Source: Idiomarina piscisalsi
Lineage (GTDB): Bacteria; Pseudomonadota; Gammaproteobacteria; Enterobacterales; Alteromonadaceae
Assembly (NCBI RefSeq): GCF_003987095.1
Contig: NZ_PIQA01000003.1
Location: 62,001 to 126,000 of the forward strand
Length of the DNA: 64,000 nucleotides
Reading direction: 5' to 3'
The notes beneath the pieces were generated by a model. That model ran no database searches. It was not told the origin of the DNA and worked only from the letters and a program-made list of their open reading frames with translations. The position numbers were made by a program, and so were the translations under genes. Of this stretch, positions 18,427-28,738 are shown one piece after another (the first letter of the stretch is position 1; every line of letters begins with the position of its first letter).

Positions 18427-19460
18427 TAGAAGTCCTCTTTATTCGCAGCGCATCGACGCGCCTCCTCTGCATCTATATCGCCACGTGATACTAATTTGTT
18501 AAGCGCTTGATCCAGAGTTTGCATTCCCTTTTCAGCACCGGTTTGAATGGCTGAGTACATTTGCGCCACTTTGTCTTCACGAATCAGGTTTTTAATAGCT
18601 GGTGTCGATACCATTATTTCGTGCGCGGCAATACGCCCGCCGCCGGTGCGCTTCAACAAGGTTTGTGAAATAACCGCCCGCAAAGACTCCGACAACATTG
18701 AGCGAATCATTGGTTTGTCGTCGCCCGGGAACACATCAATAATGCGGTCTATGGTTTTCGGCGCTGACGTTGTATGTAAGGTACCTAACACCAAATGCCC
18801 GGTTTCAGCGGCAGTCATCGCCAATCGAATGGTTCCCAGGTCACGCATTTCACCCACCAGAATCACATCCGGGTCTTCCCGCAAAGCCGAGCGCAACGCC
18901 GCACTAAAACTTCGGGTATCGCGATGCACTTCACGCTGACTCACCAGACTTTTCTGGTTGTCATGCACAAACTCAATGGGGTCTTCAATGGTTAAAATAT
19001 GCTGCGAACGGGTTTGATTAATATGATTCACCATCGCTGCTAAAGTCGTAGACTTACCAGAGCCCGTTGGGCCGGTCACTAGTACTAAGCCTCGGGGCGC
19101 ATCAATAATGTCCTTAAAGCTTGCAGGTGCCCCGAGCTCATCTAGTGTCGTGACATTATTGGGAATCATCCGAAACGCAGCAGCAATACCCTTTCGTTGC
19201 GTAAAGACGTTAGCTCGAAAACGCGCAACACCCTCTATTTCAAAAGAAAAGTCACATTCAAAGCGCGAGTTAAACTCGTCCTGCTGCGATTCGGTCATTA
19301 TCGCGAACAAGTTGCTTTTTAATTCTTCAGCTGAGTGCATGGGTTGATTTAAGGCCCGAATGTCCCCATCAACTCTTATCATAGGCGGACTTCCTGACGA
19401 CAAATGTAAGTCGGAAGCGTTTTGTTTCACACTAAAGGCGAGTAATTCGCTAACATTCAT
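18426..19460 (-). CDS. pilT: Type IV pilus retraction ATPase PilT
   Basis: 344 aa hexameric ATPase that powers pilus retraction. Walker A GPTGSGKST at about residues 130-138, the Asp box, Walker B (LREDPDVILVGEMRD), the His box (ETGHLVLGTLHT) and the AIRNLIRE-like AIKNLIREDKVAQMYS motif of PilT are all visible. The start MNVSELLAFSVKQ at 19460 matches the family; 6 extra codons are possible upstream. It is divergent from yggS, as pilT/yggR is in many gammaproteobacteria. pilU, often found after pilT, is missing here. Confidence 0.95.
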   Translation of the reverse strand: MNVSELLAFSVKQNASDLHLSSGSPPMIRVDGDIRALNQPMHSAEELKSNLFAIMTESQQDEFNSRFECDFSFEIEGVARFRANVFTQRKGIAAAFRMIPNNVTTLDELGAPASFKDIIDAPRGLVLVTGPTGSGKSTTLAAMVNHINQTRSQHILTIEDPIEFVHDNQKSLVSQREVHRDTRSFSAALRSALREDPDVILVGEMRDLGTIRLAMTAAETGHLVLGTLHTTSAPKTIDRIIDVFPGDDKPMIRSMLSESLRAVISQTLLKRTGGGRIAAHEIMVSTPAIKNLIREDKVAQMYSAIQTGAEKGMQTLDQALNKLVSRGDIDAEEARRCAANKEDF

Positions 19461-19482
19461 ATCCTGTCCCTGAATCAATGAG

Positions 19483-20205
19483 ATGACGATTGCTATGACT
19501 ATTAAGGTATCAGAAAAAATACAAAATAACCTTGTTAACCTCCGTCAGCAATTAAAGATATTAGGCGAGGAGTCTAGTGACAAACAATCTGTTGAGTTGC
19601 TGGCTGTCAGCAAGAGGCATTCCATTGATGCTATTAAAGCAGCGGCAGAAGCAGACCAAGTACACTTTGGTGAAAACTACGTTCAAGAAGGCGTCGAAAA
19701 AATTCAGCAGCTACAAGCCGAAGGCTTTAATCAGTTACAGTGGCACTTCATTGGTCCGTTGCAGTCCAATAAGACGAAAGATGTTGCCGAACATTTTGAC
19801 TGGGTACAAAGCATTGAGCGAGAAAAAATAGCCCGACGCCTGAACGAGCAGCGCCCCTCAGACAAACCGCCGTTAAACGTATTACTGCAAGTAAATATTG
19901 ATGACGATGATAACAAATCGGGGTTATCGGCAGATGATGTTGAGAACCTGGCACGCTTTGTCAGTAACTGCGAGAACTTGAAGCTCAGAGGGCTAATGAC
20001 CATTCTAAAGGCCGGAACCTCAGAGCAGGAGCGTAGAGATAGCTTTTCGAAAATGCGCCAGCTATACCAGCAACTGCAAGCGGTGTACGGCGAGCAAATT
20101 GACACACTCTCGATGGGAATGAGCGGCGATATGCGACAAGCCGTGCTCGAGGGTGCTACTATGGTACGTATTGGAACAGCAATTTTTGGACAACGGGAGT
20201 CATAA
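19483..20205 (+). CDS. yggS: PLP-binding homeostasis protein YggS (PLPHP)
   Basis: 240 aa, a pyridoxal-phosphate-binding single-barrel protein of the PLPBP family that controls the free PLP pool and affects amino-acid metabolism. The PLP lysine is expected at LLAVSKRHS (K44), with FGENYVQE and WHFIGPLQSNK also conserved. The start may be Met1 or Met5. It overlaps proC by TAATG, a conserved pair in proteobacteria. Confidence 0.94.
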   Translation: MTIAMTIKVSEKIQNNLVNLRQQLKILGEESSDKQSVELLAVSKRHSIDAIKAAAEADQVHFGENYVQEGVEKIQQLQAEGFNQLQWHFIGPLQSNKTKDVAEHFDWVQSIEREKIARRLNEQRPSDKPPLNVLLQVNIDDDDNKSGLSADDVENLARFVSNCENLKLRGLMTILKAGTSEQERRDSFSKMRQLYQQLQAVYGEQIDTLSMGMSGDMRQAVLEGATMVRIGTAIFGQRES

Positions 20206-21029
20206 TGAAAGACATTCGCAACATTGCATTTATTGGTGCCGGTAATATGACACAAAGTATTGTCGGTGGTATGTGCAAAAGCGGTTATCCTGCTGACAAA
20301 GTCTGGGTCAGTAACCCAAGTGACGCAAAGCTTGAGAAAATGAAATCGGAGCTGGGCGTTAATACCAGCAATGACAACCTGGAAGTGGTCGAAAAAGCCG
20401 ATGCGATTGTATTGGCAGTGAAGCCACAATTAATGTCAGAGGTGTGCACTCACTTACGTGAAAACGTCAGTAACTTAAGCGATAAGCTCATTATTACGAT
20501 TGCTGCAGGCATTCGTATTCCAAAATACCGCGAGTATTTGGGCGAGCGCATTCGTATTATTCGTGTCATGCCAAATACACCATCACTGGTTGGTCAGGGC
20601 ATGTCAGGTTTAGTGACCGACGACTCAGTCGATCAGGCAGACAAAGACTTTGTTACTGAAGCATTCAACGGTGTTGGTGAAACCCTGTGGGTTGCCGACG
20701 AAGACCAGCTAGACATTCTGGGAGCGGTTGCCGGTAGTGGTCCAGCGTATTTCTTCGAATTTATGGACAGCTTGGCAAAAGCAGCCACGGCACTTGGCTT
20801 TGATGCCGAGAAAGCTCGCGAGATGGTACAACAAACCTGTTTAGGTGCCGCGCAAATGGCGAAAGAAAGCGACTTATCGCTGGAAGACTTGCGTAAACAA
20901 GTAACCAGCAAAGGTGGTTCTACAGCGAAAGGTGTAGAAGCGTACCAAGAGTCCGACTTGCACGGTATTTCAGATAAAGCGGTCAAAGCCGCCGTTAACC
21001 GTAATCAGGAAATGGCGAAACTCTTCTAG
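20205..21029 (+). CDS. proC: Pyrroline-5-carboxylate reductase
   Basis: 274 aa. Last step of proline synthesis, reducing P5C with NAD(P)H. The N-terminal Rossmann motif IAFIGAGNMTQSIVGGM and the C-terminal signature (QVTSKGGSTAKGVEA) are clear, together with RVMPNTPSLVGQGMSG. Its start overlaps the yggS stop; CGGGAG serves as ribosome binding site. proB and proA are about 8 kb away on the same strand. Confidence 0.96.
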   Translation: MKDIRNIAFIGAGNMTQSIVGGMCKSGYPADKVWVSNPSDAKLEKMKSELGVNTSNDNLEVVEKADAIVLAVKPQLMSEVCTHLRENVSNLSDKLIITIAAGIRIPKYREYLGERIRIIRVMPNTPSLVGQGMSGLVTDDSVDQADKDFVTEAFNGVGETLWVADEDQLDILGAVAGSGPAYFFEFMDSLAKAATALGFDAEKAREMVQQTCLGAAQMAKESDLSLEDLRKQVTSKGGSTAKGVEAYQESDLHGISDKAVKAAVNRNQEMAKLF

Positions 21030-21037
21030 GAGCCAGT

Positions 21038-21565
21038 ATGAATAACGCGCTTACGTTTTTAGTCGCCACGCTCATTGATCTTTACCTGATCATTGTTCTG
21101 TTGCGACTTTGGATGCAGCTGACCAAAGCGGATTTTTATAATCCGGTCAGTCAATTCGTTTATAAGGCGACACAACCTATTGTTGGGCCGCTTAGAAGCT
21201 TTATGCCCAGTGTTGGTTCACTGGACACGGCAAGCCTGCTGCTCGCTTTGGCGCTAGGAATCCTCAAAGTCGCCGCCTTGGTGTGGCTGAACGGTCTCGC
21301 TGCAGGCGCTTTGGTTATTGTCATTCAAGGCGTACTGGCAACCATTAGCAGCTTCTTGTCGATGTTGTTCTGGGTGCTGATTATTCGGGCGATTCTAAGC
21401 TGGTTCTCACAAGGGTATAACCCCGTTGAAGCCATGCTGCACCAAATAACTGAGCCAGTTTTAGCGCCTATTCGCAAAGTTATACCGCCACTAGGCGGCC
21501 TTGACTTGTCGGTGCTTGTCGCCATTATTGCGTTGCAATTTTTGCGTATTTTAATTGGCGTATAA
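21038..21565 (+). CDS. yggT: YggT-family integral membrane protein
   Basis: 175 aa with two tandem YGGT repeats, each a pair of hydrophobic helices with an LRLWMQL- or IRAILSW-type motif followed by PV-x-P-x-R (GPLRSFMPS and APIRKVIPP). The molecular role is uncertain; the family has been linked to osmotic or cation homeostasis. It starts 8 nt after proC with AGGAG, in the conserved yggS-proC-yggT order. Confidence 0.9.
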   Translation: MNNALTFLVATLIDLYLIIVLLRLWMQLTKADFYNPVSQFVYKATQPIVGPLRSFMPSVGSLDTASLLLALALGILKVAALVWLNGLAAGALVIVIQGVLATISSFLSMLFWVLIIRAILSWFSQGYNPVEAMLHQITEPVLAPIRKVIPPLGGLDLSVLVAIIALQFLRILIGV

Positions 21566-21601
21566 GCTCAGTTAATAAAACATAAGGTGGGAGTAAAAGT
21601 T

Positions 21602-22027
21602 ATGTTGAAAAGTACCCTGTTTGCGTTAAGTGTTGCCTTTGTTGCCGTTTTTTCGAGCGCAACATACGCAGAGCAAAAACAGACTTTAGGCAACTGGGAC
21701 GTTCACTACAGTGCTTTTACTTCCACTTTTTTAGCACCTAAAGTTGCAGCTACCTACGGTATTACCCGAAGTGCTTCTAAAGGTGTGCTGAACATATCCG
21801 TGCTTGATAAAAATACACAAGCGCCGCAAGAGCTGGAAGTTACGGGCCAGGTTGTGAATCCCCTTGGTCAGATTCAGTCATTGGAGTTTCAGAAAATTAC
21901 TGAAGCAGAGGCGGTGTACTACATTACTCAATTTAATTACACCAACGCCGAAACCTTGCGATTCACCATCAATATTGGCGACGAGCAAATCTTAAAATTT
22001 AATCAGGAGTTTTGGTTGAACGACTGA
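21602..22027 (+). CDS. DUF4426-type periplasmic protein
   Basis: 141 aa. A signal peptide ending near TYAEQ (residues 1-23) precedes a small beta-rich domain with GNWDVHYSAFTSTFL near its start and FNQEFWLND at its end. It looks like the DUF4426 proteins commonly found after yggT in marine gammaproteobacteria; function unknown. The start at 21602 has GGTGGGAG 8 nt upstream; an in-frame start 15 nt earlier would precede the ribosome binding site. Confidence 0.8.
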   Translation: MLKSTLFALSVAFVAVFSSATYAEQKQTLGNWDVHYSAFTSTFLAPKVAATYGITRSASKGVLNISVLDKNTQAPQELEVTGQVVNPLGQIQSLEFQKITEAEAVYYITQFNYTNAETLRFTINIGDEQILKFNQEFWLND

Positions 22028-22035
22028 CTTTTGGC

Positions 22036-23766
22036 TTAGTTACTCACCGGTTTAACACCAATGGACTGGATATCTCCGGTTTCGCTAACGTTTCGTACCG
22101 TTAACACAACATCGCCCAAACTGACTTTGTCACCAATAACCACCCGCCGATGAAATTTCTGCGAGAAGTAGTCCGCAATAGTGGTACTCAGCAAGCCCTC
22201 GTCCAAATCGCCCAGCGGGTAGAAGCTGCCGACATCAGCCAGGGTTAAGTCTCCTTTAAGAGTAAAGTCACCGAAGAACTCTTTTTCGTTCACTTTCAGC
22301 CCTTTACCGCCTGACGCAAGAATTCGACTGACTTCATCAATATCTTTTACAGTAGCGGCGACAAGCAAGCCATCCCCCTCCTGCACCATCGGTTGGGTTT
22401 CCGGCTGTAACCACTCTCCTTCCCGTATAATTCCAACAAAGGTCGCTGGAGCCGTTAGTTTAAGGTCTTTCCATGTTCGGTCGCAGGCCGGTGATGTTTT
22501 ATCAATACGATATAGCCATACTTCGAGCGACTCAGAGCTTGGCACAGACGATAAAGGCATACGCTGCTGCGGCTGTGCCTTTAAAGGCACTTCAAGCCCA
22601 AGCCAGCGAGCCACGGGAGCAATCGTCCAGCCTTGAATAATGAGCGAAATCATAACCACCACAAAAGCAATATCGAAATAGAGCTCTTGGTTCGGCACAC
22701 CACTTAACCATGGAAACAGCGCCAGAATAATAGGTACCGCCCCTCTTAACCCTACCCAGCTTATAAACACTTGCTCTCGCCAGGGAAAACTAAACGGCAA
22801 TAAGCTGATAACCACCGCCAGCGGTCTGGCGACGAAAATAAGTGCCACCGCAATACCTATCGCAATAGGTGCGTTCGCCACCAGGTGAGACGGTACAACC
22901 AGTAGACCCAGAATAAGGAACATGGCCATTTGACTTAACCAGGCCAGGCCATCCTGAACTTGCAGAATGTGAACGAGCTGGGGTAAGCGCCCATTACCAA
23001 TGACAAAGCCCATTAGGTAAACCGCTAAAAAACCACTCGCGTGCAGCTTAGCGGTTAATGCATAGACTGTGATTGCACAGGCAATGGCCAGTAACGGAAA
23101 AAAGCTAAAGCTTAATGGCAGTTTTCGCGCAGCGACAATAAACAGCCGCCCTCCGAGCCAGCCAATTGCCAAACCACCGATAAGCTGCCAGATTATATCT
23201 AACGCCATCCAATGCCACTCGGTCATGGTTCCGCTGGCAACCGCAGCCGTCATCGTTAAAGTGAGAATGACTGCCATGGGGTCGTTGCTGCCTGATTCTA
23301 TTTCAAGCGTCGATGCCACCCGCTCTTTTATTTGCAAACCGCGAGACTGGAAAATACCAAAGACTGCTGCGGCGTCAGTAGAGCTTAAAATTGCGCCCAT
23401 CAGTAAAGCTGCTGGCCAGGGCAAATTAAATAAATACACCGCAGACGTAGCCACAATAGTACAGGTTAACGCCACACCTATGGTTGCCAGACTTATTGCC
23501 GGCCAGAGCGCCACACGAAAACGCTCAGGGTGAGTTCGCATACCGCCATCGAAGAGAATAATAACCAATGCCGCCGAGCCAATAAAAAAGGCAATATCGG
23601 GGTTATTGAACTCGACTCCCAGAATACCCTGCTCACCGGCTAGCATTCCAACGACAAGAAAGGTAAGTAGCACAGGGGCTCCCAGCCGATTGGATGCAAC
23701 AGCTGCGAGAATGCTAACAACCAACAACAAGCCGCACAGCAGAATTAGGGTATTCGCAGAGTCCAA
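22036..23766 (-). CDS. nhaP2: K+/H+ antiporter, NhaP2/CvrA type
   Basis: 576 aa. About 12 membrane helices form a CPA1-type antiporter (residues 1-395), with ILSSTDAAAVF and the ESGSNDPMAVIL motif that carries conserved ion-path residues. The cytoplasmic tail holds a TrkA-C-like domain (about 400-485) and a CorC/HlyC-like domain (about 490-576). This three-part layout matches Vibrio Vc-NhaP2, which exchanges K+ for H+. The gene lies in reverse orientation between yggT/DUF4426 and rdgB, an insertion into an otherwise conserved cluster. Confidence 0.88.
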   Translation of the reverse strand: MDSANTLILLCGLLLVVSILAAVASNRLGAPVLLTFLVVGMLAGEQGILGVEFNNPDIAFFIGSAALVIILFDGGMRTHPERFRVALWPAISLATIGVALTCTIVATSAVYLFNLPWPAALLMGAILSSTDAAAVFGIFQSRGLQIKERVASTLEIESGSNDPMAVILTLTMTAAVASGTMTEWHWMALDIIWQLIGGLAIGWLGGRLFIVAARKLPLSFSFFPLLAIACAITVYALTAKLHASGFLAVYLMGFVIGNGRLPQLVHILQVQDGLAWLSQMAMFLILGLLVVPSHLVANAPIAIGIAVALIFVARPLAVVISLLPFSFPWREQVFISWVGLRGAVPIILALFPWLSGVPNQELYFDIAFVVVMISLIIQGWTIAPVARWLGLEVPLKAQPQQRMPLSSVPSSESLEVWLYRIDKTSPACDRTWKDLKLTAPATFVGIIREGEWLQPETQPMVQEGDGLLVAATVKDIDEVSRILASGGKGLKVNEKEFFGDFTLKGDLTLADVGSFYPLGDLDEGLLSTTIADYFSQKFHRRVVIGDKVSLGDVVLTVRNVSETGDIQSIGVKPVSN

Positions 23767-23888
23767 ATAACAGCTCCTTCTTATCGTTTTTCTGCTTTTA
23801 TCATAACAGCTTTGTCCATTTTCTTTGTGAAGATTTCAAATTCCGCCAAAAACCGATATCCTGTGCGCCGAACAGGCATGAGGTATCA

Positions 23889-24500
23889 ATGATGGCAACA
23901 GCAAAAGAAATCGTACTAGCAACGGGAAACCCGGGCAAAGTCAAAGAATTACAGGCAATGCTGGCTGGCAATGCGAGTACCTCAGACTGGCAAGTATTGC
24001 CACAGTCGAACTGGTCTTTCGAAGAGGCCGAAGAAACAGGCACTACTTTTGTAGAGAACGCTATAATTAAAGCGCGCCACGCGTGTGAAAAAACCGGACT
24101 GCCTGCTATTGCCGATGATTCAGGTTTGGCAGTTGATGCCTTGAACGGTGCCCCGGGCGTATACTCTGCAAGGTACGCCGGCACAGATGCATCGGACAGT
24201 GATAATATCGAAAAGTTACTGCAAGCACTGTCGGGCATAGCAACTGAGAAGCGCCTGGCGCAATTCCATTGCGTTTTGGTTTATATGAAAAGTGCTCAAG
24301 ACCCGACACCACTGATTTGCCACGGTATGTGGCACGGCTCTATTTTGACCTCACCGCAAGGCACAAATGGCTTCGGTTACGACCCCGTATTTTGGGTTGA
24401 GCAGCACAAGTGTTCAGCGGCAGAGCTTGAGCCGTCTGTAAAGCAACAACTCAGTCATCGCGGCCAGGCTTTACAACAACTATTGAGTCAATTGAGTTAA
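23889..24500 (+). CDS. rdgB: dITP/XTP pyrophosphatase RdgB
   Basis: 203 aa. Removes dITP, dXTP and ITP from the nucleotide pool. Motifs: IVLATGNPGKVKE at the N-terminus, ADDSGLAVDALNGAPGVYSARYAG, and GTNGFGYDPVFW. Two adjacent in-frame ATG codons are possible starts. The stop overlaps hemW as TAATG. Confidence 0.96.
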   Translation: MMATAKEIVLATGNPGKVKELQAMLAGNASTSDWQVLPQSNWSFEEAEETGTTFVENAIIKARHACEKTGLPAIADDSGLAVDALNGAPGVYSARYAGTDASDSDNIEKLLQALSGIATEKRLAQFHCVLVYMKSAQDPTPLICHGMWHGSILTSPQGTNGFGYDPVFWVEQHKCSAAELEPSVKQQLSHRGQALQQLLSQLS

Positions 24501-25654
24501 TGACAGCGCCTAAACTTAAGCTCCCGCCGCTATCGCTCTACGTTCATATTCCGTGGTGCATCCAAAAGTGTCCGTATTGCGATTTCAATTCGCACAAGCT
24601 GTCGGGAGAAATTCCTGAGCGAGAGTACGTTGCCCGACTACTAGATGATTTGCGAGCCGATTTAGATTGGGTACAAGGGAGAGACATTACATCGATCTTT
24701 ATTGGTGGCGGCACGCCCAGTGTACTGAGTGCAGCCGCAATGCAGTCATTAATGGATGGCATTCGACAGCTGCTTGTTTTAACCGATGATTGCGAAGTTA
24801 CCATGGAAGCAAACCCTGGCACCTTTGAAATAGAAAAGTTTGCTGACTTTGTTAAAGCAGGCATCACTCGTTTATCTATTGGTGTGCAAAGCCTGCAATC
24901 AGAGCAGTTGTCCCGGTTAGGCCGCATACACGACCCGAAACAAGCCCGCGAGGCTGCTGCACACGCGTCACAACTGCCGCTAAAAAGTTTTAATTTAGAC
25001 TTAATGCATGGACTGCCTAATCAATCTTTAAATGCCGCCATGGATGATTTAAAGCAAGCCATTGCGCTCAATCCACCGCACATCTCCTGGTATCAACTCA
25101 CCATTGAGCCAAATACCATGTTTGCAAGCTCTCCTCCCGAGCTCCCCGATGAAGAAACTCTCTGGGACATTTATCAAAAAGGGCATGAGCTTCTGGAGGC
25201 TGCGGGCTATAGGCAGTACGAAGTTAGCGCTTACTCTAAACCCAGCCACCAGAGTCGCCATAACCGCAATTACTGGCAGTTTGGTGACTACCTGGGCATT
25301 GGCTGCGGTGCTCATAGCAAAGTGACGCTCGCACAAGAGCAACGCATCATTCGCTGTGAGAAAATTAAACATCCAAAAGGCTACCTCGATTTAACCAAGC
25401 CGCTGCGTTATAAGCTCAATGAAGTAGCTAAAGACGACTTAACCTTTGAGTTTTTTATGAATCAGTTTCGCTTGTTGGAACCTGTTTCTAAACAGCGCTT
25501 TGAAAACACAACAGGATTGCCATCGTCGCAGGCGTCACAGCAACTCAACAAAGCAATAAGGCTGGAGCTACTGACCGAAAACGATGAAGCCTGGGAGCTC
25601 ACTCCCAAGGGCCACCGTTTTCTGAATTCAGTGTTAGACACGCTTCTCGATTAA
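24500..25654 (+). CDS. hemW: HemW, radical-SAM haem chaperone-like protein
   Basis: 384 aa radical SAM protein, related to coproporphyrinogen III oxidase HemN but now viewed as a haem-binding chaperone. The iron-sulphur motif is C20-x3-C24-x2-C27 (WCIQKCPYC). The HNRNYW sequence matches the HNxxYW motif of HemW, and the HemN-type extra Cys is absent. The 3' end shares TTAA with trmB on the other strand. Confidence 0.94.
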   Translation: MTAPKLKLPPLSLYVHIPWCIQKCPYCDFNSHKLSGEIPEREYVARLLDDLRADLDWVQGRDITSIFIGGGTPSVLSAAAMQSLMDGIRQLLVLTDDCEVTMEANPGTFEIEKFADFVKAGITRLSIGVQSLQSEQLSRLGRIHDPKQAREAAAHASQLPLKSFNLDLMHGLPNQSLNAAMDDLKQAIALNPPHISWYQLTIEPNTMFASSPPELPDEETLWDIYQKGHELLEAAGYRQYEVSAYSKPSHQSRHNRNYWQFGDYLGIGCGAHSKVTLAQEQRIIRCEKIKHPKGYLDLTKPLRYKLNEVAKDDLTFEFFMNQFRLLEPVSKQRFENTTGLPSSQASQQLNKAIRLELLTENDEAWELTPKGHRFLNSVLDTLLD

Positions 25655-26370
25655 TTAAGGACTTTAAATTGAAGGTCCCACACGCCATGCCCTTTTCCTT
25701 CACCACGGCGCTCAAACTTCGTCTTCGGGCGGCTGTCAGGTCTTGGAATGTAACCACCCGACTCGGATAAATTAGTCAGAGCGCTGCTGCCGTTCAATAC
25801 TTCAAGCATATGCTCTGCGTAGTTTTCCCAGTCGGTTGCTAAATGAATAATGCCGCCAGCTTCTAATTTCTTAATAAGCAGTTCAACAAATTCAGGTTGG
25901 ATAATTCTGCGTTTGTGATGACGCTTTTTGTGCCAGGGATCAGGGAAGAATACTTGCACACAATTAAGGCTGTTATCGGGTACGCACTGCTTAAGCACTT
26001 CTACGGCATCTTCATGAAACACGCGCAAATTCTTTAAATCAGCTTCTTCAGCCGCCATTAAACATGCGCCAACTCCGGGCTCATGTACTTCAATGCCAAT
26101 AAAGTTGCGCTCAGGGTCATTCTCCGCCATTTCCACTAATGAATGCCCCATACCGAAACCAATTTCTAAGGTGACAGGAGCTTTACGGTTAAAGACCTGC
26201 TCAAAATTCAGCATTCCGTCGGTCAGTGATAGTCCCATTTTTGACCATTGACGCTCTATCGCACCTGCCTGGCCTTTTGTTAAACGCCCTTCTCGCTTAA
26301 CAAAGCTACGCACCGTCCTTACATATTTACCTGCCGCAGCAGCTTCTTCCGCACTTTTAAAATGACTCAT
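25651..26370 (-). CDS. trmB: tRNA (guanine-N7-)-methyltransferase
   Basis: 239 aa. Makes m7G46 in tRNA with S-adenosylmethionine. Motif I appears as [15 protein letters not shown], and the family motifs [15 protein letters not shown] and [13 protein letters not shown] are clear. Its stop overlaps that of hemW by 4 nt. Confidence 0.95.
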   Translation of the reverse strand: MSHFKSAEEAAAAGKYVRTVRSFVKREGRLTKGQAGAIERQWSKMGLSLTDGMLNFEQVFNRKAPVTLEIGFGMGHSLVEMAENDPERNFIGIEVHEPGVGACLMAAEEADLKNLRVFHEDAVEVLKQCVPDNSLNCVQVFFPDPWHKKRHHKRRIIQPEFVELLIKKLEAGGIIHLATDWENYAEHMLEVLNGSSALTNLSESGGYIPRPDSRPKTKFERRGEGKGHGVWDLQFKVLN

Positions 26371-26403
26371 TAGTCCCTAAACCATTGATAACAGCTAAAC
26401 ACC

Positions 26404-26432
26404 AAAAAAACAGGCCTGAATAATCAGGCCTG
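26404..26432 (-). terminator. Intrinsic terminator after the ompA-family gene
   Basis: CAGGCCTGA (26411-26419) and TCAGGCCTG (26424-26432) form a 9-bp stem; on the minus strand it is followed by seven T (26404-26410). Confidence 0.9.
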
Positions 26433-26482
26433 CTTATATCTCGTGCGATATTATCGCTGTTTCAACGTATCAATACAACGTA

Positions 26483-27571
26483 CTATTCACGCTCTTTTGG
26501 TACGCGGTTAACCACTTTAAGAATCGCTTCTATACGGCGGTTAGCCTGGCGATCTGCCGCACTGTTTTCACGGACTTTTGGTTGAGACTCACCATGACCT
26601 TTTGAGTCTACACGGCTACTCTCAATGCCATAACGGTTAACCAATGCGTCAGCAACTGATTTAGCACGCTTCTCAGATAACCACTGGTTATAGTCCACTT
26701 CACCTGTGCTATCAGTGTGACCATGAATAGTGATATCCAACTGAGGATGCTCTTTCATGAACTCAGCCATTTCTTCAATGTCATCAAACGCATTGTCACG
26801 AATTTTCGAAGAGTTCAGGTCAAACTCTACTAGTAACTCTTCTGTGATGGTTTCATTTTCATACTGAATGCAGCCATCTTTATCAACTGAGTAGTCTTTT
26901 GGCGTATTCGCGCATTTATCATTCGCATCAATAACGCCATCACCGTCCGAGTCTACAGGTTTAGGCTCTGGCTTAGGTTCTGGTGCAGCCTTCTGCGGCT
27001 CTGGTCTTGGACGCGGTTCAGGGCTTGCGTCACGACCACCAAAGAACCACTGTAAACCAATGTTGGCAAACATCTCTGTGTAGTCTTCTTCCCAGCCGCG
27101 CTGGACACCACCTTCAATACGCCATGCTAAGTTGTCGTTAATGAAGCTGCGATGACCCACTGTGGCACGAGCAGCAACATCGGTAACATCACCAATTTCA
27201 GTGTTGTTTACTCCCAAGCCGGCATAAATATTGTTATTAAAGTGGTAAAGAGCATCTACACCATAACTATCGCCGTATGCATCGCCACCACCGACTAAAT
27301 CGGCTTCCATGTAATCGTAATAAATGCGAGCTTCCCAAGCTTCAGTCATCATGTAACCGGCTTCAATGCCTGACGTAAAGGTTTTAAAGCCGTCATCAAC
27401 GAAGAATAACTGGTTATTGTCGACCGCAACGCGATCATCGTCTGCCGAGAATACGCCTAAGCGTGCGCCTAAATAGAAGTCATCTTTGTCTGCTTCCGTT
27501 TGTTGCGCGAGTACCGGGGCTGTCAGGCCCGCAGCAATTAAAGATAAGGTAATTAAGTTTACTGCTTTCAT
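26483..27571 (-). CDS. OmpA-family outer membrane protein
   Basis: 362 aa. Signal peptide (1-22, cleaved near VLAQQ), an N-terminal beta-barrel of about 8 strands (about 23-185), a Pro/Glu/Lys-rich linker (EPRPRPEPQKAAPEPKPEPK), a short calcium-binding thrombospondin type 3-like motif (DSDGDGVIDANDKC) with a second Cys 15 residues later, and a C-terminal OmpA peptidoglycan-binding domain (about 245-355; HGHTDSTG and NRRIEA). It tethers the outer membrane to the cell wall. A strong ribosome binding site (AAGGAG) and a good promoter lie upstream and a terminator follows, so it is a highly expressed monocistronic gene. It separates trmB from mutY. Confidence 0.93.
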   Translation of the reverse strand: MKAVNLITLSLIAAGLTAPVLAQQTEADKDDFYLGARLGVFSADDDRVAVDNNQLFFVDDGFKTFTSGIEAGYMMTEAWEARIYYDYMEADLVGGGDAYGDSYGVDALYHFNNNIYAGLGVNNTEIGDVTDVAARATVGHRSFINDNLAWRIEGGVQRGWEEDYTEMFANIGLQWFFGGRDASPEPRPRPEPQKAAPEPKPEPKPVDSDGDGVIDANDKCANTPKDYSVDKDGCIQYENETITEELLVEFDLNSSKIRDNAFDDIEEMAEFMKEHPQLDITIHGHTDSTGEVDYNQWLSEKRAKSVADALVNRYGIESSRVDSKGHGESQPKVRENSAADRQANRRIEAILKVVNRVPKERE

Positions 27572-27608
27572 TGCAAATCTCCTTTTCGGTGCAATAACAA
27601 ATCAGCTC

Positions 27609-27637
27609 TAAATATGAGAGACTGTTTATGATGTAAA
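27609..27637 (-). promoter_or_regulatory. Predicted sigma-70 promoter of the ompA-family gene
   Basis: On the minus strand, TTTACA (27632-27637), a 17-nt spacer and TATTTA (27609-27614), about 40 nt upstream of the ATG at 27571. Confidence 0.6.
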
Positions 27638-27686
27638 GCGTAGTACATTTTTTTCAAAAGTCATTTCCATTTGCAGAGATTTACAG

Positions 27687-28727
27687 TTGACTCAGTCATT
27701 TAGCAGCAAAATTCTTGATTGGTATCACCAATTTGGTCGCAAACAATTACCGTGGCAATTAAATAAGACCCCTTATAAGGTGTGGGTCTCCGAAATTATG
27801 TTGCAGCAAACTCAAGTCACGACCGTAATCCCATACTTCCAACGTTTTATGAATGACTTTCCGGACATCTATACGTTGGCAAAGGCACAACAAGATCACG
27901 TCTTAAGCTTATGGACTGGGCTTGGCTATTACGCCAGAGCCCGAAATTTACACAAAACAGCCCAAATTATTAGTCAGGATTTCAACGGCAATTTCCCGAA
28001 TACCGTCGACGCTCTGGAAGAACTGCCCGGAATAGGCCGCTCGACAGCAGGTGCTATTCTGTCTTTGGGTCACGGCTTATACGCACCGATTCTCGACGGC
28101 AACGTCAAGCGAGTTTTAGCCAGGCACTTTGCGGTGGATGGTTGGCCCGGTAAAACAGCCGTGCAAAAGCGTCTTTGGGAATTAAGTGATGAATTAACCC
28201 CCAGAGAAGAATGCGGCAACTATAATCAAGCTATGATGGATATTGGCGCCACCGTTTGTACGCGGACTAAGCCTGAGTGTCACCGATGTCCTATTGCTGC
28301 CACTTGCAAAGCATTTGCCAGCAATACTATTGAACTTTATCCTGGCAAAAAGCCGAAAAAAGCCAAGCCCGTAAAGTCGACACAACTACTGATTATTAAG
28401 TGCGGCAATGAAGTGTTACTGCAAAAGAACCCCCAACAGGGTATTTGGGGGGGGCTTTGGGGCTTTCCTCAAGCGCAGGCTGATACGGAAATAGAGAGCA
28501 TTCTGGATACATTCGGCATTGCTGCTGAATCGACTCAGTCATTGACTGAATTTCGTCACACTTTCAGTCACTTTCATTTAGACTGTTTTCCGGTCGTCAT
28601 TACCGCATCTAAGAAACCATACTCCCTCAGCGAATCTAATAATGCTATGTGGGTTAACCTGGATTCAAAGCAACAGTTGGGCTTTGCCGCTCCAACCGTT
28701 AAACTACTTAAAGAACTGAACAAATAA
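27687..28727 (+). CDS. mutY: Adenine DNA glycosylase MutY
   Basis: 346 aa. Removes adenine mispaired with 8-oxoguanine. Helix-hairpin-helix motif [12 protein letters not shown], catalytic Asp in LDGNVKR (D138), [4Fe-4S] cysteines C191, C198, C201 and C207, and a C-terminal MutT-like domain (about 230-346) that recognises 8-oxoG. TTG start, chosen because the N-terminus aligns with MutY and no ATG lies closer. yggX follows after 11 nt, as in E. coli. Confidence 0.95.
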   Translation: MTQSFSSKILDWYHQFGRKQLPWQLNKTPYKVWVSEIMLQQTQVTTVIPYFQRFMNDFPDIYTLAKAQQDHVLSLWTGLGYYARARNLHKTAQIISQDFNGNFPNTVDALEELPGIGRSTAGAILSLGHGLYAPILDGNVKRVLARHFAVDGWPGKTAVQKRLWELSDELTPREECGNYNQAMMDIGATVCTRTKPECHRCPIAATCKAFASNTIELYPGKKPKKAKPVKSTQLLIIKCGNEVLLQKNPQQGIWGGLWGFPQAQADTEIESILDTFGIAAESTQSLTEFRHTFSHFHLDCFPVVITASKKPYSLSESNNAMWVNLDSKQQLGFAAPTVKLLKELNK

Positions 28728-28738
28728 GTGAGCGAATT

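Noticed and set aside
19731-20429. 232-codon minus-strand open frame across yggS and proC
   Set aside because: It is wholly antisense to two well-conserved genes, has a Cys/Ser-rich composition typical of shadow frames and no recognisable domain.
23801-24238. 145-codon minus-strand frame overlapping the 5' half of rdgB
   Set aside because: Antisense shadow of rdgB; only about 90 nt lie outside that gene and no promoter or domain is visible.
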